Shown here piece after piece: positions 12,202 through 22,100 of a stretch of 64,000 bases of DNA; positions within the stretch are counted from its first letter, which is position 1, and every line of letters starts with the position of its first letter. Below the pieces are notes generated by a model. That model did no database searches, had not been told where the DNA came from, and was given only the letters and a program-made list of their open reading frames with translations. A program made the translations under genes and the position numbers. The DNA lies in the NCBI RefSeq assembly GCF_020740795.1, contig NC_067283.1, forward strand, positions 45,311,659-45,375,658. Reading direction: 5' to 3'. This DNA comes from Apus apus. Lineage: Eukaryota; Chordata; Aves; Apodiformes; Apodidae.

Positions 12202-12608
12202 CCTTCCCACTGCGGAGACAACACGGGAACCCTCCTCACACGCCCGGGCAGGGACAGGCCGGCTCCGCGCAAGGAGAGGCGGAACCCCTCCGGCCCTGCC
12301 CCTGCCCCTGCCCCCGCTGGCCCACGGGCCCGGCCCACGCCGCGCAGCCTCGGGGCGCCCGGGCCCAGCGGGAGGCCCCTTCACCACAGGGCCCCTTCCC
12401 TCCCCACGCCGGGGACGCCGCCGCTGCCGCCGCCGCCGCCCGGCGCGCCCACCCGAGGGCTCCCGCGCCCCCGCCGGCGCTTGCTTGCTGGGCGCTGCCG
12501 GTTTGACCCCGCACGCCCCCGCGACCCCGACCCCCCGGCCGCAGAGGGGACCCCCCGGCCCCGGCCCCGGCCCCGCCGCTCACGCACCGCCCGGGGCCTG
12601 CGCGGCGG

Positions 12609-12617
12609 GCGGGAAAA
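12609..12617 (-). promoter_or_regulatory. E2F-type site
   Basis: GCGGGAAAA on +, reading TTTTCCCGC on the minus strand, matches the E2F consensus TTTSSCGC. TOPBP1 is a known E2F1-responsive gene in mammals, so S-phase control is plausible here. Confidence 0.55.
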
Positions 12618-12632
12618 CGGCGCCTCTCGCAC

Positions 12633-12644
12633 TGCGCAGGCGCG
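12633..12644. promoter_or_regulatory. NRF-1-type site
   Basis: TGCGCAGGCGCG matches the palindromic NRF-1 core (TGCGCA..GCGC) apart from the usual variable centre. It sits 15 bp from the E2F-type site, as in many TATA-less housekeeping promoters. Confidence 0.55.
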
Positions 12645-12650
12645 GGGAGG

Positions 12651-12735
12651 GCGGAGGGGGCGGGGCCGAGGCGCCGGGGGGCGGGGCCTAGGGGCCGGGG
12701 GGCGGGGCCGAGGGCCCGGGGGGCGGGGCCTCCAG
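12651..12735. repeat. Four-copy 21-bp GC-box array upstream of TOPBP1
   Basis: Four GGGGCGGGGCC-type boxes have their central C at 12661, 12682, 12703 and 12724, exactly 21 bp apart. A fifth, looser box has its C at 12747. Each is a good Sp1/KLF binding core. The array lies just upstream of the E2F and NRF-1 sites relative to the minus-strand gene. Confidence 0.75.
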
Positions 12736-13021
12736 CGGTGGCTGGGCGGGGCGAGGCGGGCGGCGCCGGCGTCCCGTTGCCATCCGCGCTTCCCCCCTTC
12801 CTGCTTTTCCAAGTGAAATACGGGACGGCGTGCCTTTTTGTTCCTGTGACTTCCAGGCTGCGGGCAAAGAGTGTCGGATGCTCTCCTTCCGGAGCTGGTG
12901 AGCGGAATCCAGGCCGGCTGCGCGCGTGCCAAAGTCGCGCAGGGGCTGAAGGAAGCTGGCTTCTCCCGCATCGCCCCGTTGCGTCCCCCGGAATCGTTTA
13001 GACACGGGGGGACCAGTCTAG

Positions 13022-14129
13022 GATCTACCCCAGGGTACTGGGGGAGCTGAAAGTGCTCACCAAGCCACTTCCCATCATCTGTCAGCGCTCCCGACTAGCC
13101 AGGGAGGTCACAGGAGACTGGGAAGTTAGCAGATGAGATGCCCACCAACCAGAAGGGCAAGAAGGAGGATCCAGGGAACTATAGGCCTGCCAGTCTGACC
13201 TCAGGGAGCGTTAAGGAGCAGATCATCTGGAGTGCCATGGCACGGCGTGTGCAGGACAACAAGACAATCGTGCCCAGTCAGTGTGGGCTCATGACAGGCA
13301 GGTCCTGATTAACTCGTCTGAGCTATGGCAATGTGATCTGCTTAGTGGATGAGGCTGTGGATGTTCTCTACCTAGACTTTAGTGCAGCCTTTGGCACAGT
13401 TTCTCAACACATTCTCTTGAAGAAACTGGCTTTTCATGGCTTATATGAGTGTCTTGCTGGATAAAAAATGGCTGTATGGCTAGGCCCAAAGAGCTGTGGT
13501 TAATGGAGTTAAATCCAGCTGGTGGCCAGTCAAAAGTGGTGCTTCCCAGGACTCAGTGCTGGGGCCAGTTCTCTTCAGTATCTTTATCAGTGGTTTGGAT
13601 GAAGGGATTGGAAGAGACTGCACCTCAAATACTGTGTTTGGTTTGGGGCCTTTACAAGAAGGACAGTGAAGTGTTAGAGCATGTCCAAAAGAAGGGCAGC
13701 GAAGCTGGTGTCTGGAGCACAAGTCTGATGAGGAGCAGCTGGGGGAACTGTTCAGTCTGGGGGAAAAAAAGGATGAGGGGAGATGGTATCCCTCTCTACA
13801 GCTACCTGAAAAGAGATTATAGTGTGACAGGTAATGTTACCTTCTGCAAGTAACAAGTGACAGAACAAGAGTAAATGGCTTCAAATTGTGCCAGAGAAGG
13901 TTTAGATTGGATATTGGGAAAAAATTATTTACTGAAAGGGTTGTCAAGCATTGGAACAGACTGCCCAGGGAAGTGGCTGAGTTACCATTCCTGGACGTAT
14001 TTAAAAGAGATGTAGAGATGGTACTTAGGGCCATGGTTAAGTGGTGGGCTTGGCAGTGTTAGGTTAGCGTTTGGACTCCATGATCTTAACGGTCTTTTCC
14101 AACCAAAGTGAATCTATGATCCTATGATT
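13022..14129 (+). mobile_element. CR1 LINE, 5'-truncated and internally deleted
   Basis: Sense-strand CR1 reverse-transcriptase remnant. Readable pieces are GNYRPASLTSGS-like sequence near 13170 and DVLYLDFSAAFGTVSQHI near 13370 (intact CR1 has YLDFSKAFDTVSH). The reading frame is broken by stops. The segment that should hold the catalytic YADD-type box is missing after about 13610. The element ends with the terminal repeat ctatgatcctatgatt at 14129. Confidence 0.9.
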
Positions 14130-17015
14130 AAAAGGAGACCATGCCCGTTCATCCAATGGACCTCCATTCCTAGTGGCCACGGCTGTTTTTCAAGGCATCC
14201 CGCTGTTTGCATTATATCGTAAGTGAAGGTAGTAGTTTTGATAAAAGATCCTTTAAGGAAAATAAATGTCTAGAAAGGGGAAGGCACCAAAAGCGTTGCC
14301 GACGTAGTGAGTGGTCGGTAGCATAAACCTTACAGTGTGGCCACGTGATGGCACCATCATCTTAGGAATGGCAGCGAAGTGAGTGCATAAGTCTGCTGTA
14401 ATTGTTAGATGTTAGCTCTTCCATCAGGAGGGCAGATCCTAAGCACACTAAAAATACTTTTGTATGCTTATTTATTTTAAAAAACACGTTAATCTTCTAG
14501 AATCAGAGTTAATTGTGTCAGGTAGTGCTTTTACCATCTGTAAAAATGAACAAAACGTGACAAGCAGTTAAGAACAGTGGAGTTATTTTGACAGTCTTGT
14601 GTTATTTGGTCATGCTTTGTCCACTTGTAAAACCCTGGGTTTGTCCTGCTGCACTTTCAGCATCATAGCAACCTGTTATGGAGAGGAATTTATCTTCCTT
14701 TTTCATTCTTCTGGGCTACTAAAAAAAAAAAAAGGGGGGGGGGAAGGGGTCAGAGGGGAAAGGATCAAGAAGTCTAGCACACAAAAGTTAACCAACTTTA
14801 ATGGACTGTATAATACAAAATATTAGTAGAATCTGTTGGCAGAGTCCTTGACTGAATGTCTCAGCAGTGCTACCAAATATAGTCTTTTCTGTTATCTCCT
14901 TGAATATGGACAACAGGTCACTACAGTAGCTGAAATCTGGTTTGTTCTCTTTCGCTGAAGTGTGGTCCCTACTCAATGAAGTGATAGAAACTCTTGATAA
15001 GCTGCTGATCCACTGGACCACCAGTCTCTTAAGTTCCACCTCTCCTCTTTGGAAGCTGCTTGTGGCTTGGAAAGATCCATGCTGTTGAAGAGAGCACTGC
15101 CAATGATCAGGGCTGCTTTTTACATGCCTCTCAGAAAGCTTGTCAGTGTCCTTGTGCCCATTTGGTTGTTGTACTTTGCTCCTGCAGGGCTGGTCAAGGT
15201 ACATACCCTGCCTGGCATCAAAGCCCTCGTGAGAAAGTAACTTCTTAAAGGCAAGGTGTCTGAGGGGCCAAATGAAAATTCTTGTCAAGAGCAGTATAAA
15301 ATACAAAGATATTTTCATAAAGGTATTCTGAAAGAAGAAAAAAAACCACAAAAACAAACAAACAAAAATCTGGCTAGAAGTTATTTAGTTATTGTGTGTA
15401 GCTTGCTATCTTTTTTTTTTTTTTTTTTTAATGCATATATTTGTCATTTTCTGCTGAAATTACCCAATTTCTGCTTATTCTGATATGGTTGCCTGTTTTA
15501 AAAGCATATACAAAGTCCAGAAAGTAACTGATACACAGGGTCTTCAGAAGGAGTATGCAGCTGAAAATCTTGTAAATTAGAAGTTGTGGTATACTTTTGT
15601 TACACTTCCCATGTGGATGTAGTCCAAAAGTCGTGCTTAACATAACAAAACTGAATAACTTAAAACAAGTGGTTTGATGAGCAGAGGTTTCCCTATTTCA
15701 CTTCCTTTTTTCACAAGCACTTAGCAATGTAAACATTCTTTAGGCTGTTTAAAAAATGTGCTTCTTTGGAAATATTGTCTGAAAGGCTATCCAGAGGAGC
15801 TGGGGAGCAGAAATTGCCCTGCTGGATAAGAACAGCAATCAAAATACTTGCTTTTTAATTTCCTGTGTCCTGGAAACCAAGATCATAGGTCTTAGGGGAA
15901 ATATAAGAGATGGTAGATAGGACAACTTGGACTAAATCAGCTAATAGTGTGATTATGATATTATCTTAAGCACATGATTGTCCCCATATTAATTTCATTT
16001 TTTCTGTTCTGCTGTTCTTTTCCTGCTTTGCAGGACCTGAGCTCTAAGGGGAAGGTCAGTCATAGCTCACCATCAGTATTACTAATTATGGAAGTTTTCG
16101 TTCTCTGAAAAACTGCTAAATGGCAGAAAAAACCTTATTGTTATAGCCCCAGTTGATGCCTACTTCTAAAACAAATAAGTGATGCTCTGTGCCTTTGACT
16201 CTGTAGAGCAGTGAATATTTTTACTTGTCCATGTTTTGATAACTTAAATGTCAATAGCATATGATTATCTCTAAAAGATCTGGTTCAAGCGTCTTCAGAA
16301 ATCATTTTCACACCTCTAAGGCTGTTATGGTTTTGCAGCCATTACAACTGCATTCATTTCATGCTTTAATTTTTTTCTCTTACACAGGCTAGAAACATGG
16401 ACAGCAAAATCACGGCACTAAAGCTAAAACCCTGTTGACTTTCTGTCCATATTTGACCTAAGCTGTTTAAAGCTCCATGTGCAATATTTTATTTTTAAAA
16501 TATTGAAAACACAGTTATTTTCTGATCAATTATATGTCATTATATTAGCTTTTTAGTACAACTAGCATAGAAAAGAGCAGTTGATTAAAAGAGAGCCTTC
16601 TGAGGTATCAAGCTCTCAAGTCACTTAGGTATCAACATCTGGTAGTTTAAACTATTACGGGAAAAATCCAAGAGGTTGGTACAGAGCCATATGCAAAAGA
16701 AAATACACCTTGAAATATCAGTCTTTTCTATAGATATAGTTTTCCCATACCACTTGTAAAGATTCTGTATCACAGGCCTCAGTAATTTAGCACTATTTAC
16801 AGAGATACACAACCAGGCTAGTAAAAGATGTGACAGACTGAGTTTAAATGAGGTTCAGTCAAGGGATGTTTCCAAGGAACCAGTGTCAATTTCTAACCTC
16901 TGATTCACTTCAAAACACCAGTTTATGAGCCTGCTGGCTTAGGCACTCAGCATTTGTGTGGCTTTGGGACCTACAATACAAACCTATGTTTTTATATTGA
17001 CAAAAAGAAGATAAC
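14130..17015. other. Intergenic; one unexplained open frame
   Basis: No gene I recognise. There is an A13-G10 purine run at 14721-14743 and a T-run at about 15411-15430. A minus-strand open frame of 189 codons at 14788-15357 has a hydrophobic start followed by a Ser-rich part containing KSSPDHWQCSLQQHGSF. It matches nothing I know, and other frames of the same stretch also look protein-like, so it may be an old pseudogene. Confidence 0.5.
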
Positions 17016-17018
17016 TCT

Positions 17019-17024
17019 TTTATT
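17019..17024 (-). other. Candidate polyadenylation signal of the CCR5-like gene
   Basis: AATAAA on the minus strand, about 185 nt after the CCR5-like stop codon. It is the first such hexamer I found downstream. Use is inferred. Confidence 0.4.
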
Positions 17025-17207
17025 CCTTACAGAATCCCACATTAGCATATGTAGGAAGCTAATTTGATACCTTCTTTTCATTTACTTAAAAATACCCAAA
17101 TGGACGTATGCAGCTGCCTTGGAGCCAATATCCCGGACATACTCTGAAGGCTTCAGTCACAGACTTGATTTCACAAAAGTCAATTCCACTTTTTCACTAG
17201 ACACAAT

Positions 17208-18278
17208 TTACAATGCAGCAGAAACTTCTTGTTCTCCAGTAGATTGTGTGTAGGTGGAGCTAGCCCGTTCAGCTGTGTCAACATAGAAAACAGGACAGTA
17301 TTTGGAGAAGTGGAATGCAATCTGCTTTCGGAAAAAGCTATGAAGATACTTCCTAAATTTTTCTCCAACAAAGGCATAAATTACAGGGTTGATGCAACAG
17401 TGAATCATTGAGATTGTTTCTGTCACTTGGGTTGCTTTATGCAGTTGACCATTGCCTTCACAAGTACTGATGGAAAATGTACTTTGAAAATCACGCAAGA
17501 GAATGCAAATGTTGTATGGTGCCCAGAAAAAAAAATAGACAATCATGATGATAAAAATAAGCCTGACTGCTTTATGTTTCTTCTCATTCCTACATTGCAG
17601 TAATGTCTTTATAATCTGTGTGTAGCTGCAGATCATAATTAACATTGGAATAACAAGTCCCAGGATGTTCATTTTTAAGGTCAGGAATTGCTTCCATACA
17701 ATTCTCTGCTCTGGTGGATAGTGAGCACTGCAAGTGTAACGTGAATTTTCCTTTTGAGTTTTGTGAAATACTACCCCAGGAACAGAGGCAAAAATAGCCA
17801 CAGCCCAGGTGACAGCACTGGTGAGGATGCCGTAGGTAACTGTCCTAGCTTTTAAAGCAAACACTGCATGCACTATGGCCAGATACCTGTCCAGGGTCAA
17901 CAGGATTATGAAGAAGATCCCGCTGTAGAAGCCGAGGAGGTAGACACCTGAGAGAATTCTACACAGCGCCTCCCCAAAAATCCAGTCATGAACAGCATAA
18001 TAGGCCCAAAAAGGGAGAGAAAATATAAACAGCAAATCAGAAATTGCCAAATTGAGGAGGTAGATGTCAGTCATACTCTTCATTCTCTTGTATTTTACCA
18101 GGATAAGGATAACAAGCATGTTGCCGGTGAGGCCAAAGATCACCACCAAGGAATAAAGCGGTGGCAGCAGTTTTGCTGCAAAGTGCTTTTCCTCAGTTCC
18201 CATGCAAGGTGCTGAGTCGCCGTAGTCAAATTCTGTTGTCAGTGACAACTCATCCAAGTCCACAGTGTGGTTTTCCAT
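17208..18278 (-). CDS. CCR5: CCR5-like chemokine receptor (356 aa)
   Basis: Seven-transmembrane class A GPCR for CC chemokines at the leukocyte surface. N-terminal DYGDSAPC (Tyr19 may be sulphated; Cys25), an N-glycosylation site at Asn3, Cys106 and Cys183 for the conserved disulphide, DRYLAIV at 130, WAPY in TM6, NPVIY at 297, and a tail ending [11 protein letters not shown] like mammalian CCR2/CCR5. The start is MENHTVD: it has an A at -3 and sits just after a splice acceptor (ttcttcccttccag, exon edge 18289). An in-frame upstream ATG (18395) is rejected because the sister copy has a 5-bp indel there. Codons 1-187 are almost identical to the gene at 32633-33703. The CCR5 symbol rests on tail sequence and position and could be swapped with CCR2. 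Confidence 0.92.
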   Translation of the reverse strand: MENHTVDLDELSLTTEFDYGDSAPCMGTEEKHFAAKLLPPLYSLVVIFGLTGNMLVILILVKYKRMKSMTDIYLLNLAISDLLFIFSLPFWAYYAVHDWIFGEALCRILSGVYLLGFYSGIFFIILLTLDRYLAIVHAVFALKARTVTYGILTSAVTWAVAIFASVPGVVFHKTQKENSRYTCSAHYPPEQRIVWKQFLTLKMNILGLVIPMLIMICSYTQIIKTLLQCRNEKKHKAVRLIFIIMIVYFFFWAPYNICILLRDFQSTFSISTCEGNGQLHKATQVTETISMIHCCINPVIYAFVGEKFRKYLHSFFRKQIAFHFSKYCPVFYVDTAERASSTYTQSTGEQEVSAAL

Positions 18279-19172
18279 GGTGTGCTGGTCTGGAAGGGAA
18301 GAAAGAGATGTTAAAGTAGAGGAAAGTCCAAGTTTGGCAGTGAGGGGAATGAAAGACGCTGATGTCCTCATCAGGTATGCACTTTCCACTTGCACACATA
18401 AGCTATGTCAAGGTGTAGCAGAGAATTAAATTGTAGAACTCCCAGGAAACCCATCTAGGTACCTATGAAGTGACTTTGCTGCATGTTGGAAGTTTGCTGC
18501 ATGTCATTTCCCACATGTACGCTGTCTGGTGTGTGTTTCCTCCTCAGGATAGCCTGTCAGCTTCCTGACCTCACCAGAAATGGAGGAATGATGAATTTAA
18601 CCTGAGCAGTGGATGGTTCGGGGCTGTTGTGTTCAGCAGGGGCTTTCCAAGGGGATGGAGAGAGTCAGCAAGGCAGCATGAGGAAAGCACAGCAGCTGGC
18701 ACACAGGGTGTGGCCGTGCTTCTCCTTGGGACCTGGTCACCTTCTCACCATGCCAGCCCATGCTGTAGCCCTCACCCAAGGAGGAGCAGGCACTGGCAAG
18801 ATGTAAATCAGTGCCTTCAGAAGTGCTGTGACATGGGTAAAAGAAACCGGCTGCTGCTCATTCTGGTTGTTGCTGACTTCCTGGGAGCCTGGATGCCTAT
18901 GGGAATCAGGTCCCCGGAGGTGTGGAAACGCCCCTTGCACAGTACCAAACATACCCACCTGGTGGACCTGCTGTCCTGGGTGTTGCAGAGCAGCAAGTCA
19001 GCAGTGTTGGTCTGGGTTAAAATGGCAAATGTTGTGTCCTTTACCGAGTGTGGGTCAGGCGTAGGCCATGGAAGCGTGCTGGTCTTAGGTAGCTCTGGAA
19101 GGAAAAGGGTGTGCAGTCCTGTGGAAAGGACAGGTAGGCAAACACCTTGGTAAATAGCATAAAAGATGGCAG
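17716..19172. repeat. Paralogous conversion tract, copy A (99% identical to 33141-34592)
   Basis: About 1,457 bp shared with copy B in direct orientation. By eye I count about 14 substitutions and one 5-bp indel (extra gagga at about 18319 here). The tract covers codons 1-187 of the receptor, the 5'UTR acceptor and about 0.88 kb of upstream sequence. Identity stops abruptly at both ends. Confidence 0.95.
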
Positions 19173-22100
19173 TTACAAATCTGATTTTTGTAAGCAAGTG
19201 ATTCTGCTTTTGCAAAGCTTTTTCCTGCCCTTTCACAAGTTATTTCCTGAGTCTGGCTGTCAGCTATGTTCCTAACAGTATCGAGAATGAGAACATCCAT
19301 GTTTGGACATTGCTGTGGCATGTTGATTATGGCATGAAACTTTCTTCTGCAGAATAAGAGGTAAAAGAAAATGGGCAAGTTTTAACAGTTTGGGTCTTGG
19401 CTTTGTCTAGATACAATTTCTTGGGGATGAAATAAGTACTGTCAAACTCCTCAAAGATCAGCTTTGAAGAAACTTTCGCAATCTCTGTGAAACAGGTTTT
19501 TTCCACAGCCAAACTAGCTACATAGTCATCACAATATTGATAAAACAGTGCTGTTGGTAAAGGAAGTGGCTGTGGCTCAGGTGTATTGATAGTAACTAAG
19601 CTGATTTTGAAGTATCTAAGGGTTTTGTATTTCTTAAGTACTTTCAGCAACTCTTTTAGAAAAAGAAAAAAACCACCTTTGTAAAACACTCTTTAATCCA
19701 AAACATCACCTTCTTTATTTCAAAACACAAAAAGACTTGGACACTGCTCAAATATTTAGTACTCCCTTCAGCTAGATCTGCTAAATCTGTGTTGCATGCC
19801 CTGATATTACAAGTGTCTGGTATTATATATAGCTAAATATTCCCATTTCTGATGTGTCAGTCAGCCATGCTGTGTGCTGGGATTATGGGATGAGGGACTG
19901 GCTGCAACGCAGTGCCAGACCCAGGACATCCTGTCTTGATCATTTTGCACCTGCACAATGCTCATGCATAAACTTGGTATGAAAAACACCTGGGTCATAA
20001 ACCCAGGGTGGGATTTCATGAGTATGTGATTTATAGGATTCATGGAGATACTGCAAATTTCTGCCTTGATGTTATTGTGGTTAATTATTTTTGCGACAGC
20101 CCCTTCTTCCTGCTAACTTCTGTCTCAGTGCTTTCCCTCCTTTTCCCCTGCTTTCTTGCAATGACAATCATGTATTCCCTGTATCTTCTTCCTTTCAACC
20201 CATTTTGCATGCTTAAATTGTCATCTCCCTTCAGAGCGGTTCCTTCTACTTAGCCTCATTCCTCTAGCTTAGCTTTTGCTTCAGAAGCTGCTCTCTGCAA
20301 ATGTACTTACTTCCCTGAATTGTGTATAGTATCCAGTGCATGTTGACAATGGAAACTACAGATACTGATTTGGAACCCAGAGAATTTTAAGATGTTTTGT
20401 GCTTCATGCTATAATCTCACTGGTTTAGGAAACAGTTTTGGCCACTGGCTAGAATGGTTCACTAGGTTAATCAACCTGGGTTTTTACCTAATTAGAGATA
20501 TCTGACTGGGCTTATGTTTCCTGATAATTAAGAAAAAAACCACACAAATACAATAATGGAAGTTCTCTGAAGAAAGGCTATTTCAAAAAAGAGGTCTGTA
20601 TTAATTTGAACACAGTTTAGATAAATGCAGTATTTCTAGAAGTCTGAAACATGCAATGTAAATTCTGTAGTCATACAGTTTTTAAGAGAAAAGCTCTCCA
20701 TAAAAGAGCTGAGCAAGCTCATGTCACTGTTTCAAGTTGAGTTTCAGATGAGAACTCAGTTTTTAAAGAGGCAAATACTTTATTCAAGTGAGTGCTAGTT
20801 CACTTGCACAATGCTATAAAATGGTAACAGTTAAAAAGGTGTAGTAAATGGAGATAAAATTATAAGCCATGCAGTGTGTAAACAGGTTCCATGAGACAGA
20901 GTGTGTAAAACACAATATCAGATTTTCTCTAGTCATTCTGTGAGAAAAATAAGTACTCGGCACTTAAAGAAGATGTTTTGTCTTTGCAGTAACTGTTTTA
21001 AAATCCAGATTTAAAACATTATATATAATCTTTAGAGAAAAAATCAGAGAGTTATACTCTATTATATTTATTCCATTTAACATATCCTACTCATTTCCCC
21101 AGGGTAATTTTTAAAGATGAGTACACTGGCAAGATTCCACAAGTATTTTTCACCTCTGTCATCAGCAATTATCAAATGATAAAAGAAGAAAAGAAGAAGA
21201 AAAAAGAAGCAGCAGCAAAGATGACTTACCATAAATCTTGTGGTGCAACTGATGGCTTGGACTATTACATCAAGAATAACACCAAACTGATTTGTCAGTC
21301 ACGAGAAGAAGGTGAAAAACACCCCTTCCTGCATGAAGAAGGATGTATCAGTTTGAAAACTTCTAGCAAACAAATCTGTTTCCATTTAAAAAAAATCAAG
21401 AAGCAGTTCTCTTTTTTCTAAAAATGGGTCATCAGATGTTACATTTCTAACTCTGTGAGATGTGTAGAGATGTTGAAATTGTGGAGGATCCTCCTAGGAA
21501 CTGAATTCAAGGTTTCACAACTCACAGCTGTAGTTTCATAAAAAGGTTTTTATCTCTTTGTTTTCTTTTTATTTAGCTAACCTCTTTGAATCATACCAGT
21601 TTAAATGAGGTTCATCCCTTTACATTTATCAATCATATTTATTTTAAGGTTTTTGTCCCTGAACAAAAAGTGGAGCTTTTGAATAAAGCATACACTTTTA
21701 TTCAGGATTACCTCCTCTTTCTTTTAGCTTGCTCTGAGTTGCAGTCTTTTTATTTTAGAAGATTTTATTTATTCTGTTTTTCTCCAACGTGTGTTTTTGG
21801 ACTATGTTTCTTATTTTAATCTCTCTCTTAATCCTATGACTTAGTCTATAGTGAGTTTGACCCTCTTTTAAAACAACACTGTTACTTTTCAGAATTAAAC
21901 TTCAGAAAACCCTGATAGAATCTGATTTCTTATCAACTCACTCCCTTGTGGCTGGTTCAGAGTTAAGCTGCACCACAGGCAGCTGTTTTGATCCCTCTTA
22001 GACATCAGAGAAACTACACAGGAGTTAGGAGAGGTACAGAGAAGGCAAGAGACTGTGCCTTATCAGATGCCTAAGAACCCCTGAGAGAGAAACCCTGAGA

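Larger units (their letters stand above)
12235..12790. promoter_or_regulatory. CpG island promoter of TOPBP1
   Basis: About 550 bp of very GC-rich, CpG-dense sequence covers the 5' end of TOPBP1 in an otherwise AT-rich window. It holds a donor-like gtgcgtgagc on the minus strand near 12578-12587. That fits a non-coding first exon spliced to the acceptor at about 12210. No TATA box is visible. A short CCG-rich run lies at about 12417-12440. The transcription start is probably near 12.60-12.65 kb (inferred). Confidence 0.8.

Noticed and set aside
12381-12971. 196-codon Arg/Pro/Gly-rich open frame and others in the CpG island
   Set aside because: GC-rich sequence lacks stop codons on both strands. 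The products are low-complexity and overlap the promoter array.
18279-18395. 39-residue N-terminal extension of the CCR5-like protein
   Set aside because: It lies upstream of a strong splice acceptor, and its frame is not kept in the near-identical sister gene.
18629-19153. 174-codon + strand open frame, with a 173-codon twin at 34049-34570
   Set aside because: The two match only because both lie in the 99% identical duplicated block, which is too young for conservation to mean coding. The frame has no domain and lies just upstream of the receptor exon.
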